Positions 35,750 through 45,239 of a DNA stretch of 64,000 nt are shown piece after piece. Each line of letters opens with the position of its first letter. The first letter of the stretch is position 1. The translations under genes were made by a program, and so were the position numbers. The DNA lies in the NCBI RefSeq assembly GCF_020991065.1, contig NZ_CP087710.1, positions 1,984,001 through 2,048,000 of the forward strand, written 5' to 3'. The notes under the pieces are model-generated. The model did not search any database. It was not told the origin of the DNA and was given only the letters and a program-made list of their open reading frames with translations. The stretch is from Nocardioides okcheonensis (lineage in GTDB: Bacteria; Actinomycetota; Actinomycetes; Propionibacteriales; Nocardioidaceae).

Positions 35750-35802
35750 GCGCAACATCGTACGCCAATCTTGCTGGTGTCCACATTCTTGACAGTGTCC
35801 AC
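35741..35802. promoter_or_regulatory. Repeat-containing divergent promoter of TetR and quinone reductase genes
   Basis: TCTTGACA occurs at 35741-35748 and 35787-35794, and GTGTCCAC at 35777-35784 and 35795-35802 (18 bp apart). The second TCTTGACA contains a good -35 hexamer for the rightward gene. The repeats are candidate operator half-sites for the TetR regulator. Confidence 0.45.
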
Positions 35803-35820
35803 TTCGCACCGGAGGTCCCC

Positions 35821-36415
<595 letters not shown>

Positions 36416-36426
<11 letters not shown>

Positions 36427-37339
36427 CGCGCCCGCGAGGTCGGCCACGGCCGCCAGCGCGGCCTCGACCCGGCGGGGGTCGTCGTGGGCGACCCCGACGA
36501 CCCGCGGGTCCTTGCGGAACCAGGAGTCCTGGCGGCGCGCGAAGCGGCGGGTGGCGACGACGGTCTGCTCCTTGGCCTCGGCGAGCGTGCGGTCGCGGCG
36601 AGGACCCCGCGACCTCGCGGTAGCCGATGGCCCGCCCCGCGGTGCGCCCGTCCGCGAGGCCGCGCGCGAGCAGCGCCTCGACCTCCTCGACGAACCCGCT
36701 TGCGAACATCTCCTCCACCCGGAGCGCGATCCGCTCGTCGAGGGTGGGCCGGTCGATGTCGACGCCGACCTGCACCGTGCGCGGGTCGGCGTACTCCAGT
36801 CGCGGCAGGCTCGCGCTGAAGGGGCGGCCGGTGAGCGCGACGACCTCGAGCGCGCGCACCACGCGGCGGCCGTTGTCGGGCAGGATCTGCGCGGCCGCCT
36901 CGGGGTCGACGCCGGCGAGGCGCGCGTGCAGCGCCGGGCTGCCGACCCGCTCGAGCTCGACCTCGAGCTCGCGGCGCAGCGAGTCGTCGGTGCCGGGGAA
37001 CTCGAAGCGGTCGACGATCGCGCGGGTGTAGAGGGCCGACCCGCCGACCAGCACCGGCGTGCGCTCGCGGCCGCGGACGTCGGCGACCACCTCGCGCGCG
37101 AGCCGCTGGAACTCGGCGACGCTCGCGGGCTCGGTGACCTCCATCAGATCGAGCAGGTGGTGCGGGATCCCCCTCCGCTCCGCCTCCGGGAGCTTGGCGG
37201 TGCCGACGTCCATCCCGCGGTAGACCTGCATCGCGTCGGTGTTGACGACCTCGCCGTCGAGCCGCTCGGCGAGGTCGAGGCTGAGGCCGGTCTTGCCCGA
37301 GGCCGTGGCGCCGACGACGGCGACGATGGGACGAGCCAT
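36416..37339 (-). pseudogene. miaA: tRNA dimethylallyltransferase MiaA, frameshifted near its 3' end
   Basis: The first about 240 codons are a normal MiaA: P-loop VGATASGKTG, NTDAMQVYRGMDVGTAKL, GGSALYTRAIVD and AIGYREV. After that the frame turns into Arg/Pro-rich nonsense. The expected C-terminus, with ATRRFARRQDSWFRKDPRVV then a VEAALAAVADLAG end, is encoded in another frame at about 36597-36430. The net shift is +1 or -2 near 36600-36615. The conserved FARRQDSWFRKD segment binds tRNA, so the product as read would be impaired. Sequencing or assembly error is as likely as true decay. MiaA prenylates A37 and its partner miaB is intact. Confidence 0.8.
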
Positions 37340-37425
37340 GGGCCGATTGTCGCAGCCCGGCTAGTCTCGATCGTGCCGGAGTCCCCCGCCCGCGGGGTGG
37401 GGCGGCGCACCCCCCGGGAGGGACC

Positions 37426-37659
37426 ATGGGTTTCCTGGACAAGGCCAAGGCCAAGCTGACCGACGCGGTCGACCAGCACGGCGACAAGATCGCCGACGGC
37501 ATCGACAAGGCCGGCAGGCTCGCCAACGAGAAGACCGGCGGCAAGCACGCCGACAAGATCGACAAGGCGACCGGCAAGGCTCGCGACGCCCTCGACTCGC
37601 TCGACGGCAAGAACGACGACATCCCGCCCGGCACCACCCCCGGCACCCCGCCCCGCTGA
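37426..37659 (+). CDS. MT0933-type antitoxin-like protein (Rv0909 family)
   Basis: 77 aa: MGFLDKAKAKLTDAVDQHGD, then repeated DKI/DKA lysine-aspartate heptad-like units and a Pro/Gly-rich tail (about 63-77). This layout matches the MT0933-like antitoxin family of mycobacteria and related actinobacteria. GGGAGGGACC precedes the ATG. No toxin gene lies next to it; the neighbours are miaA (divergent) and a Nudix gene. It may be an orphan antitoxin or a small stress protein. Confidence 0.68.
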   Translation: MGFLDKAKAKLTDAVDQHGDKIADGIDKAGRLANEKTGGKHADKIDKATGKARDALDSLDGKNDDIPPGTTPGTPPR

Positions 37660-37678
37660 CCCCTCTAGGGTCGGCCGG

Positions 37679-38143
37679 GTGACCGAACGCTTCGCCCTCG
37701 TCCCGGCGTCCTACGTCTACCTGCTGCGCGACGGCGCCGGCGGGACCGAGGTGCTGCTCCAGCGGCGCGGCCCGGTGCCCTACATGCCGGGGCACTGGGC
37801 GGCCGCCGCGGCCGGCCACGTCGAGCCGGGCGAGACTGCGTACGACGCCGCCCGCCGCGAGGCGCTCGAGGAGCTCGGGATCACCGACCTCGACCTGGAC
37901 TTCGCCTTCACCATGCAGCGCAGCCAGTTCGGCGCGGCCATCGAGGAGCGGGTCGACTTCTTCTTCACCGCACGCTCGTGGTCGGGCGAGCCGCGGATCG
38001 TCGAGCCTGACAAGGCCTCGGAGCTCACCTGGGCGCCGCTCGACGCGCTCCCCGACCCGGTGGTCCCCCACGAGGCCCACGCCCTGTCCCACCTCTTCTC
38101 CGGCGAGCGCTACCTGACCTTCGGCTGGCCCACGTCGCCCTAG
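37679..38143 (+). CDS. Nudix hydrolase
   Basis: 154 aa with GTG start. The Nudix box is intact: GHVEPGETAYDAARREALEE followed by LGI (about residues 41-63), with all the acidic metal ligands. The preceding LLQRRGPVPYMPGHWAAAA block is typical of Nudix proteins acting on nucleoside diphosphate derivatives. The substrate cannot be told from sequence; house-cleaning of damaged nucleotides is the usual role. It starts 20 bp after the MT0933-like gene on the same strand. Confidence 0.86.
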   Translation: MTERFALVPASYVYLLRDGAGGTEVLLQRRGPVPYMPGHWAAAAAGHVEPGETAYDAARREALEELGITDLDLDFAFTMQRSQFGAAIEERVDFFFTARSWSGEPRIVEPDKASELTWAPLDALPDPVVPHEAHALSHLFSGERYLTFGWPTSP

Positions 38144-38205
38144 CGGGGGTGGCCCGCGCCCGGGCCGCGAGGCACGATCGCAGCGACCGACCACAGGAGG
38201 CAGCC

Positions 38206-38502
38206 ATGACCGACGACGACCTCGGCCCGATCCCGGAGCCGACCGCAGAAGAGCCCCAGCTGGTGGCCGGGGGCGTCGACGCCGACGCCCTGCACAGCGA
38301 CCCCGCCGACGACGGCCTGGGCCGCGACCTCGACCCCGACGACAACCCGGCGGTCGACGACGCGACGCCGGACGAGATCTCCGAGCCCGACGACAAGCCG
38401 CAGGCCCCCGAGGGCGAGGCGGACGACCAGGAGACCGGCACCACCGCCGACCCCGAGGCCGGCCAGGAGGCCGAGGACGGCTCGCCGGAGCCTCCCGCCT
38501 GA
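38206..38502 (+). CDS. Acidic disordered small protein
   Basis: 98 aa from the ATG giving MTDDDLGPIPEP, with ACAGGAGG upstream at good spacing. Almost one third of residues are Asp or Glu, with many Pro and Gly, and there is no hydrophobic core, so it should be disordered. I do not recognise a characterised family; similar short acidic proteins occur widely in actinobacteria. The strong ribosome binding site supports it being real. A 47-bp palindrome begins 2 bp after its stop. Confidence 0.55.
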   Translation: MTDDDLGPIPEPTAEEPQLVAGGVDADALHSDPADDGLGRDLDPDDNPAVDDATPDEISEPDDKPQAPEGEADDQETGTTADPEAGQEAEDGSPEPPA

Positions 38503-38503
38503 G

Positions 38504-38550
38504 GATCGTGGAGTCCTGCGGCCACCTGGTGGCTCCGGAGCTCCACGATC
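38504..38550. repeat. 47-bp intergenic palindrome, copy 2 of 3
   Basis: Arms GATCGTGGAG and CTCCACGATC enclose GCCACCTGGTGGC. It exactly fills the space between two convergent genes (stops at 38502 and 38552), as expected of a bidirectional terminator. Confidence 0.85.
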
Positions 38551-38551
38551 G

Positions 38552-39523
38552 TCAGGCAGCCGCGAGCCACGCGCACGACGGACCGCAGGGTCGCCCACCC
38601 CGGAGACCGTGACGCTCGAGCACGACGGACAGCTTGGCGGCGGTCGAGCACGGCCGACCGACCACCTGACCCCAGGTGAGCCGCACCGTGCCGGCGCCGG
38701 CGACCGCGGCGTCGAGGTCGCGCTCGTGGTCGCGGTCGCGCTGCTCCGCCGTGTCGTGGAACAGCCGCCCGTCGAGCTCGACGAGCAGCTCGTCGTAGGC
38801 GTTGTCGCGGTAGACGATGCCCGACAGCGTCCCGGCACGCTGCTGCCGCGTGCCGGCGGGCAGGCCGTGCGGCCGCTCGACCCGCGCGACGTGCTCGCGC
38901 TCCAGCACCGAGCACGCGCCCGCGGAGACGTCGGCGAGGACGGCCTCGAGGAACGTACGCCGCGGGGCGCGCGACCTGCGCCCGAGCGCCTCGCCCATCC
39001 GGGCGGCCGTCGTGTGCCGGCTCTGCACCGCCCGTGCGATCGCGCCGATCGCCGCGAGCTCCTCCGGAGCCGCCAGCGCGACGTCGAGCGCCGCCTCGTC
39101 GTAGCGCATGCGCGGCGGGCCCACGTTCCACTGCACCCGCGCGCCGAGGTCGAAGGTGCGGACCACCGTGATGCCCGGCGGCGCGAGCACCCGGCGCTCG
39201 CGCGGGATCGCCACCACGATCGGTCCGGCGTCCTCGCCGCGCCCGGGACCGTCCGCCGCGCGTACGGCGGAGGCTCCGGCCAGCGCCGCCCCGGGGCCGC
39301 CCTGCTCGTCGTCGCGGGCCGCGCAGAACAGGACCGCACCCCACGCCCGTTGGAGCCAGGTCGGCTCTCCCGTGTGGTCGACGAGCACGCCCGGGAAGAC
39401 GGGCGCGAGCTCACGTCGGCGGACCAGGCGGCGGAGGTCGTGCGGCGCCACGCCCTCCGTCAGCGCCTGGCGGCGTGACACGACGCCGCCCTGGCTGGCC
39501 AGCAGGGGCTGCAGGATCTCCAT
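38552..39523 (-). CDS. AbiEi-like winged-helix protein with C-terminal DUF559 (Vsr-like) domain
   Basis: 323 aa. The N-terminus LQPLLASQGGVVSRRQALTEG is a winged-helix start as in type IV antitoxin AbiEi-like proteins. The C-terminus LLVELDGRLFHDTAEQRDRD, followed by a strand near GTVRLTWGQV, is the DUF559/Vsr-like endonuclease fold, with Glu-Leu-Asp as part of a PD-(D/E)XK site. Such combinations are common and often multi-copy in Nocardioides-like genomes. No AbiEii toxin gene is adjacent. Role unknown; DNA binding or nicking is plausible. Confidence 0.72.
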   Translation of the reverse strand: MEILQPLLASQGGVVSRRQALTEGVAPHDLRRLVRRRELAPVFPGVLVDHTGEPTWLQRAWGAVLFCAARDDEQGGPGAALAGASAVRAADGPGRGEDAGPIVVAIPRERRVLAPPGITVVRTFDLGARVQWNVGPPRMRYDEAALDVALAAPEELAAIGAIARAVQSRHTTAARMGEALGRRSRAPRRTFLEAVLADVSAGACSVLEREHVARVERPHGLPAGTRQQRAGTLSGIVYRDNAYDELLVELDGRLFHDTAEQRDRDHERDLDAAVAGAGTVRLTWGQVVGRPCSTAAKLSVVLERHGLRGGRPCGPSCAWLAAA

Positions 39524-39587
39524 CCGAGGACGATCACCCGTCGCGGACGGCCGGCGCGACCCCCGTCACGCCATCTGTGGATGACGT

Positions 39588-39634
39588 GATCGTGGAGCCC
39601 CGGTGCCACCTGGTGGCTCGGCGGTTCCACGATC
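39588..39634. repeat. 47-bp intergenic palindrome, copy 3 of 3
   Basis: Arms GATCGTGGAG and TTCCACGATC enclose TGCCACCTGGTGGCT. It lies downstream of miaB, 3 bp from a separate perfect palindrome at 39637. Confidence 0.85.
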
Positions 39635-39636
39635 CG

Positions 39637-39668
39637 CGCTGGATCCCCGGCCGGCCGGGGATCCAGCG
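39637..39668. terminator. Perfect 32-bp palindrome downstream of miaB
   Basis: CGCTGGATCCCCGGCC is followed directly by its reverse complement, 11 bp after the miaB stop on the minus strand. With no unpaired loop it can form either a hairpin or a cruciform. The GATCCCCGG core also occurs in the twin hairpins near 28.4 kb. Confidence 0.7.
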
Positions 39669-39679
39669 GCAACAAGACC

Positions 39680-41194
39680 TCAGCCGCAGGCAGGCGCTGG
39701 AGGCAGCGGGGCGGGCACGCCGACGGACGGCATGCCGAGGCCGACGGAGGACGCGGAGGGCGGGGCGGACGTACGCCGCTCCCAGGCGTCACCGGCGCGG
39801 GTGCGGCGCACCGAGCGGATCGCGCCGTCGGCGACGAGGTGGTGCGGGGCGGCGTAGGTGATCTCGACGGCCACCATGTCGCCCGGGCGGACCGAGTCTG
39901 CGTCCACCGCCGAGAAGTCGGCCGCGAAGTGCACCAGCCGGTTGTCGGGCGCCCGACCGGAGAGCCGCTTGGTGGCGGAGTCCTTGCGCCCCTCCCCCTC
40001 GGCGACCATCAGCTCGACGGTGCGCCCGACGATCGCCTTGTTCTCCTCCCAGGCGACCTCCTCGACGACCTCGACGAGGCGCTGGTAGCGGTCCTTGACG
40101 ACGTCGGCCGGCACCTGGTCCTCGAGCACGGCGGCGGGGGTGCCGGGCCGCTTGGAGTACTGGAAGGTGAACGCGGCCGAGAAGCGCGCGGCGCGGACCA
40201 CGTCGAGGGTGGCCCGGAAGTCCTCCTCGGTCTCGCCGGGGAAGCCGACGATGATGTCGGTGGTGATCGCGGCGTCGGGGATCGCGGCGCGGACCCGCTC
40301 GATGATCCCGAGGTACTTCGACTGGCGGTAGGAGCGCCGCATGTCGCGCAGCACCTTGTCGGAGCCCGACTGCAGCGGCATGTGCAGCGAGGGCATCACG
40401 TTCGGGGTCTCGGCCATCGCCTCGATGACGTCGTCGGTGAACTCGGCGGGGTGCGGGGAGGTGAACCGCACCCGCTCGAGGCCGGGCACGGCACCGCACG
40501 CGCGCAGCAGCTTGGAGAAGGCCTGTCGGTCGCCGAACTCGACGCCGTAGGCGTTGACGTTCTGCCCGAGCAGGGTGATCTCGGTGACGCCCTCGGCGAC
40601 GAGCGCCTCGATCTCGGCGAGGATCTCGCCGGGGCGCCGGTCCTTCTCCTTGCCGCGCAGCGACGGGACGATGCAGAAGGTGCAGGTGTTGTTGCAGCCG
40701 ACCGAGATCGACACCCACGCGGCGTAGGCCGACTCGCGCTTGGTCGGCAGCGTCGAGGGGAAGACGGAGAGCGACTCCAGGATCTCGACCTGGGCCTCCT
40801 CCTGCACGCGCGCCCGCTCGAGCAGCACCGGCAGCGAGCCGATGTTGTGGGTGCCGAACACCACGTCGACCCACGGCGCGCGCCGGGTGATCTCCGAGCG
40901 GTCCTTCTGCGCCAGGCAGCCGCCGACGGCGATCTGCATGCCCGGGCGCTGGGCCTTGACCGGCGCGAGGTGGCCGAGGTTGCCGTAGAGCTTGTTGTCG
41001 GCGTTCTCGCGGACCGCGCAGGTGTTGAACACGACCACGTCGGCCTGCTCGTCCGAGCCGGCCCGGACGTAGCCGGCGTCCTCCAGCAGGCCGCTGAGCC
41101 GCTCGGAGTCGTGGACGTTCATCTGGCACCCGTGGGTCTTCACCTCGTAGGTGCGCGGGGCGGTCTCGGGAGAGGTCGGGGCAGCAGCAGTCAT
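39680..41194 (-). CDS. miaB: tRNA-2-methylthio-N6-dimethylallyladenosine synthase
   Basis: 504 aa. The N-terminal MTTase domain has its three cysteines (HGCQMN, NTCAVRE and VGGCLAQ), and the radical-SAM motif CNNTCTFC is intact. A TRAM domain follows near [12 protein letters not shown]. It adds a methylthio group to i6A37 of tRNAs reading U-starting codons, after MiaA. The last about 45 residues are an Ala/Pro-rich extension. It is followed by two palindromes (39588-39668) that probably terminate the transcript. Confidence 0.96.
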   Translation of the reverse strand: MTAAAPTSPETAPRTYEVKTHGCQMNVHDSERLSGLLEDAGYVRAGSDEQADVVVFNTCAVRENADNKLYGNLGHLAPVKAQRPGMQIAVGGCLAQKDRSEITRRAPWVDVVFGTHNIGSLPVLLERARVQEEAQVEILESLSVFPSTLPTKRESAYAAWVSISVGCNNTCTFCIVPSLRGKEKDRRPGEILAEIEALVAEGVTEITLLGQNVNAYGVEFGDRQAFSKLLRACGAVPGLERVRFTSPHPAEFTDDVIEAMAETPNVMPSLHMPLQSGSDKVLRDMRRSYRQSKYLGIIERVRAAIPDAAITTDIIVGFPGETEEDFRATLDVVRAARFSAAFTFQYSKRPGTPAAVLEDQVPADVVKDRYQRLVEVVEEVAWEENKAIVGRTVELMVAEGEGRKDSATKRLSGRAPDNRLVHFAADFSAVDADSVRPGDMVAVEITYAAPHHLVADGAIRSVRRTRAGDAWERRTSAPPSASSVGLGMPSVGVPAPLPPAPACG

Positions 41195-41451
41195 GGCCGT
41201 CCCAGAGTACGGCGGCGCGCGGGGGCGGGCGGAATCGATCGGTGACGTCCGACCCGGGCCCGGTGAGGCCTTCTGACCTTTCGGGTTAGCCCGTTGTGAC
41301 TACGACGATCTCCTCTTTGGATCAAATGAGGCGCAGGGACTGGCATTAGCCAAGGATCGGACACAAGATCTTTCCTGTATCCACAAATTGGTAACACGTG
41401 CAACGGGAATCGGGTCCCAGGCGCTGACAACAGTCACCGGGGGACAGACAC
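41195..41451 (+). other. Divergent miaB/GH16 intergenic leader
   Basis: A 257-bp space between divergent miaB and the GH16 gene. The part at about 41260-41440 is clearly less GC-rich than its surroundings. A possible -35/-10 pair (TTGTGA near 41294, TTGGAT 17 nt later) would leave an untranslated leader of about 120 nt. No known riboswitch was recognised; no gene is supported. Confidence 0.4.
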
Positions 41452-42762
41452 ATGAGCTTCACCGCTGCGCACCGCAGGCCGGACGCACGGGCCGCCAGCG
41501 CCGCCGTACGCCTGGGCCGGGTCGTCCTCACCGTGCTTGTCACCATCGTGTTGATCGGGCTCACCGTCGGCCACGCCGACGCCGCCGACGGCAGCACCTC
41601 GCAGGTCGCCGCCAAGGCCCAGGCCCACAAGCCCGCCAAGGCCCGCAAGGGCGCGCGCAGCACCAAGGTCAAGGTCACCGCCACCCTCGCCGCGCTGCCG
41701 CCGATCGTCCAGCCCGGCACCTCCCCGGCCGCGCCGTCCAACCAGGCCTCGCTCGTCGCCACCTTCTCGCCGGCCGCCCCGGGCCAGCGGGTCACCCTCG
41801 AGCGCCGGACCGCGAAGGGCTGGAAGCTCGTGGCCATCGGCACCGAGGACGCCTACGGCACCGCGACCTTCGCCCCCGGCCCCGGCGTCTACCGCGCCTC
41901 CACCACCGCCTCCGGCCTCACCTGGACCTCCGGCACCGTCACCGCCGCGCGCTGGACCCCGGAGTTCGAGGACACCTTCTCCGGCACCGCCCTCGACGCC
42001 ACCGTCTGGAACGACCAGAAGCGCGAGCGCGAGAGCGTGTACGCCCCCCGCACCTGCGCCCGCGTCGACCCGTCGGCCCGCAGCGTCGGCGGCGGCGTGC
42101 TCCGCCTCGGCATCGGCGTCGACCCCACCATGGGCGGCGCGACCTGCAACTACGTCTCCAACGGCACCGCCGGCACCCAGCAGTACCTCGTGAACAGCCA
42201 GGTCGCCACCGAGAACACCCGCTTCTTCCAGCACGGCATCGTCGCCGCCCGCATCAAGCCGCAGCGCGCCAAGGGCATGCACACCGGCTTCTGGATGCTC
42301 CCGGCCGGCACCACCTACACCGACGGCGTCCCCTCCGCCGGCACGGAGATCGACATCATGGAGTTCTTCGGCGAGAACGGCCGCGGCAACGAGGCCGTCG
42401 GCTCGCACGTCCACTACTACGAGGCCGGCTGGGAGAAGGTCAGCCACGGCGACCTCTTCCCCGCCACCCGCCAGGTCCTCGGCAAGAACCGCAGCTGGTG
42501 GGACGAGTTCCACGTCTTCTCCGTCGAGTGGACCCCCACCTCCTACATCTTCCGCGTCGACGGCCGCGAGTACTACCGCGAGACCGCCGCCGTCTCCCAG
42601 GCCGCGCAGTACCTCGTCCTGTCGAACCTCACCTCCGACTACGAGCTGGCCAACCTCACCGGCGACGAGCTCGGCGACGCCGCCCAGGTCGACTGGGTCC
42701 GGGTCTACGACGCCACCTCGATCGAGTCGGCGCGCGTCACCCGCGGTCGCAAGTCCGCCTGA
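41452..42762 (+). CDS. Secreted GH16-family glycoside hydrolase
   Basis: 436 aa. A long signal peptide (about 1-46) ends near ADAADG, then a basic Ala/Lys-rich stretch, a small beta-sandwich (about 70-165) and the GH16 domain. Its catalytic motif is E299-I-D301-I-M-E304 in EIDIMEFFGE, with nucleophile and acid/base glutamates present. GH16 enzymes cut beta-1,3/1,4-glucans, agars or related polysaccharides, or transfer glycans in the wall. The substrate cannot be fixed by eye. The basic linker may hold it to the cell wall. Confidence 0.88.
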   Translation: MSFTAAHRRPDARAASAAVRLGRVVLTVLVTIVLIGLTVGHADAADGSTSQVAAKAQAHKPAKARKGARSTKVKVTATLAALPPIVQPGTSPAAPSNQASLVATFSPAAPGQRVTLERRTAKGWKLVAIGTEDAYGTATFAPGPGVYRASTTASGLTWTSGTVTAARWTPEFEDTFSGTALDATVWNDQKRERESVYAPRTCARVDPSARSVGGGVLRLGIGVDPTMGGATCNYVSNGTAGTQQYLVNSQVATENTRFFQHGIVAARIKPQRAKGMHTGFWMLPAGTTYTDGVPSAGTEIDIMEFFGENGRGNEAVGSHVHYYEAGWEKVSHGDLFPATRQVLGKNRSWWDEFHVFSVEWTPTSYIFRVDGREYYRETAAVSQAAQYLVLSNLTSDYELANLTGDELGDAAQVDWVRVYDATSIESARVTRGRKSA

Positions 42763-42802
42763 CCCCACCCGGCACCGCCCGGGCCGGACCTAGGCTCGCT
42801 GC

Positions 42803-43300
42803 ATGCCCCGCATGCACGCGATCGAGCTGCTGCCCGACGAGGCCGGCGCCGAGGTCGTACGCCGTGACTGGCAGGCCCTGCGCGACGCCGGGCTCCCCTC
42901 CCAGCTCGACCACCGCGGCCCCACCAACACCCCGCACGTGACCGTCCTCGCCGCTCCCGCGCTCCGCGCCGAGGACGAGCAGGTGGCCGCGCGCGTGCTG
43001 GGCCCGCTGCTCCCCCGCTCCGTGCGGGCGGCCGGGCTCGCCCTCCTCGGTGGCAACCGCGTCACCGTCGTCCGCCTGCTCGACGTCGACGACGACCTGG
43101 TCCGGGCGGTGCTCGACGTACGCGCCGAGGTGCCCGACCCCCAGCACCTCGGCTGGCTGCCGCACGCCACGCTCGCCCGCCGGGTGCCGCGCGCCGACGT
43201 GCCGGCCGTGCTCGACGTGCTGGGCCACGCCGACGCGTCGATCAGCCTCGCCGGACTGCGCCGCTGGGACCCCGACGCGGGGGCCGTGCGCGACCTCTGA
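42803..43300 (+). CDS. 2'-5' RNA ligase/phosphodiesterase family protein
   Basis: 165 aa with two HxT/S-type motifs, PHVTVL at about 45-50 and PHATLA at about 120-125, the paired catalytic histidines of the 2H phosphoesterase fold. Members hydrolyse cyclic phosphodiesters or join RNA 2'-5'. It starts MPRMHAIELLPDE, 40 bp after the GH16 gene. Whether it acts on RNA or small nucleotides is unknown. Confidence 0.8.
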   Translation: MPRMHAIELLPDEAGAEVVRRDWQALRDAGLPSQLDHRGPTNTPHVTVLAAPALRAEDEQVAARVLGPLLPRSVRAAGLALLGGNRVTVVRLLDVDDDLVRAVLDVRAEVPDPQHLGWLPHATLARRVPRADVPAVLDVLGHADASISLAGLRRWDPDAGAVRDL

Positions 43301-43394
43301 CCACGCCGCCGCCGCGCATCACGATCGGGTGACGCCTGCCCCGTCGGGCCCGTGCGCGATGGCAGGTCCAGACCAGTGCCGATAGGTTGCCGCC

Positions 43395-44171
43395 ATGACC
43401 GCGCAGGAAACGGCCCCCGTCAGCGCCGGCCGGGGCGAGCCCCTCGTCGTGCTCAGCGGCGTGCAGAAGCACTTCGGAGCACTGCACGCCCTCAAGGACA
43501 TCGAGCTCACCGTCAAGCGCGGCGAGGTGGTCGTCGTGATCGGCCCGTCCGGCTCCGGCAAGTCGACGCTGTGCCGCACCATCAACCGGCTCGAGACGAT
43601 CGACGAGGGCACCATCACCCTCGACGGCCAGGCCCTCCCCCAGGAGGGCAAGGCGCTCGCCGGGCTGCGCGCCGAGGTCGGCATGGTCTTCCAGAGCTTC
43701 AACCTCTTCGCCCACAAGACGATCCTGGAGAACGTCACCCTCGGCCCGATCAAGGTCCGCGGCGTGAAGAAGGAGCAGGCCGAGGCCAAGGCCCGCGAGC
43801 TCCTCGAGCGCGTCGGCGTCGGCCACCAGGCCGAGAAGTACCCCGCCCAGCTCTCCGGCGGCCAGCAGCAGCGCGTGGCGATCGCCCGCGCCCTGGCCAT
43901 GGAGCCCAAGGTGATGCTCTTCGACGAGCCGACCTCCGCGCTCGACCCGGAGATGATCAAGGAGGTCCTCGACGTCATGGTCGACCTCGCGCAGCAGGGC
44001 ATGACCATGGTCGTCGTCACCCACGAGATGGGCTTCGCCCGCACCGCCGCCGACCGGGTCGTCTTCATGGCCGACGGCGCGATCGTCGAGGAGAACACCC
44101 CGGAGGAGTTCTTCACGAACCCGACCTCCGACCGCGCCAAGGACTTCCTCGGCAAGATCCTCAAGCACTGA
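43395..44171 (+). CDS. gluA: Glutamate ABC transporter ATP-binding protein
   Basis: 258 aa ABC ATPase of the polar amino acid uptake group. It has Walker [11 protein letters not shown]-loop [13 protein letters not shown], signature LSGGQQQR, Walker [15 protein letters not shown] and the H-loop THEMGFART. It powers import through the two permeases encoded downstream. First gene of gluABCD, the order known from Corynebacterium, Streptomyces and other actinobacteria. Glutamate as substrate is inferred from operon layout and similarity. Confidence 0.93.
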   Translation: MTAQETAPVSAGRGEPLVVLSGVQKHFGALHALKDIELTVKRGEVVVVIGPSGSGKSTLCRTINRLETIDEGTITLDGQALPQEGKALAGLRAEVGMVFQSFNLFAHKTILENVTLGPIKVRGVKKEQAEAKARELLERVGVGHQAEKYPAQLSGGQQQRVAIARALAMEPKVMLFDEPTSALDPEMIKEVLDVMVDLAQQGMTMVVVTHEMGFARTAADRVVFMADGAIVEENTPEEFFTNPTSDRAKDFLGKILKH

Positions 44172-44264
44172 CCCGCTGAGGACCCACCAGCTCGGGACAC
44201 AACAGCACATTCCATCCCCAGAAACCCCCGACGGCCTCGGGCCGCCAACTGAAGGAGAGCAAGG

Positions 44265-45146
44265 ATGAGATTCACCAGGACCAAGGCGATCATCGCCACG
44301 GCGGGATTGGCCCTGTCGCTCGCTGCCTGCGGCAACGCCGGCGAGGAGACGGAAGGCCCGGACGTCGAGGCGGCCGAGAACGCGGCCGACAACTTCGACG
44401 ACGGCACCCGGATGAAGGAGCTGGCCGACGCCGGCACCATCAAGATCGGCGTGAAGTACGACCAGCCGGGCCTCGGCTTCAAGGACGCGGCCTCCGACAC
44501 CCCCACCGGCTTCGACGTCGAGATGGCCAAGCAGCTCGCGGCGAGCCTCGGCATCACCGGCGACGACATCGAGTGGGTCGAGACGATCTCCGACAACCGC
44601 GAGCCCTTCCTCGAGGACGGCACCGTCGACCTCGTGCTGGCGTCGTACTCGATCACCGACGACCGCCGCAAGGTCGTCGGCCAGGCCGGCCCGTACCTGG
44701 TCACCGGCCAGCAGCTGCTGGTGCCGGCGGACAGCGACGTGGCGTCGACCGACGACCTCGCCGGCCAGGAGGTCTGCTCGGTCACCGGCTCGACCTCGCT
44801 GGAGAACGTCAAGGCCGAGGGCATGAAGCCGGTCGGCTTCGACACCTACTCCGAGTGCGTGGAGAAGGTGCTCGACGGCACGGTCCAGGCCATGTCGACC
44901 GACGGCACGATCCTCGCCGGCTACGCCGCGCAGAACGAGGGCGAGCTGAAGGTCGTCGGCGACGAGTTCTCCGAGGAGCGCATCGGCGTCGGCTACTCGA
45001 TCGACCGCCCGGAGATGTGCCAGTGGATCGTCGACACCATCACCGACGCCTACGACAGCGGCGCCTACGAGGAGGCCTTCACCGCCACGCTCGGCCCCTC
45101 GGGCGTCGAGGTGCCGGAGCTCCCCGAGATGGACGCCTGCGCGTGA
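44265..45146 (+). CDS. gluB: Glutamate ABC transporter substrate-binding lipoprotein
   Basis: 293 aa. The signal peptide ends in the lipobox LAACGN, giving a lipoprotein tethered outside the membrane. The solute-binding family 3 signature GFDVEMAKQLAASLGI follows after IKIGVKYDQPGLGF. GAAGGAGAG lies upstream. It captures glutamate or a similar polar amino acid for the GluC/GluD permeases. The 93-bp gap from gluA has no terminator-like hairpin, so the operon probably continues. Confidence 0.92.
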   Translation: MRFTRTKAIIATAGLALSLAACGNAGEETEGPDVEAAENAADNFDDGTRMKELADAGTIKIGVKYDQPGLGFKDAASDTPTGFDVEMAKQLAASLGITGDDIEWVETISDNREPFLEDGTVDLVLASYSITDDRRKVVGQAGPYLVTGQQLLVPADSDVASTDDLAGQEVCSVTGSTSLENVKAEGMKPVGFDTYSECVEKVLDGTVQAMSTDGTILAGYAAQNEGELKVVGDEFSEERIGVGYSIDRPEMCQWIVDTITDAYDSGAYEEAFTATLGPSGVEVPELPEMDACA

Positions 45147-45239
45147 CCTCGCGCTGAACCACCCCCGAGCCGGGGTCCGGGCCACCCGGGCCCCGGCTCG
45201 ACACCGCCCGACCCGCCACTCCCGCTGAGAGGAGCCTCG

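Noticed and set aside
41195..41451. Possible cyclic-di-AMP riboswitch before the GH16 gene
   Set aside because: A few GGTAAC/CGGG-like pieces are present, but the conserved core and its stems could not be built by eye.
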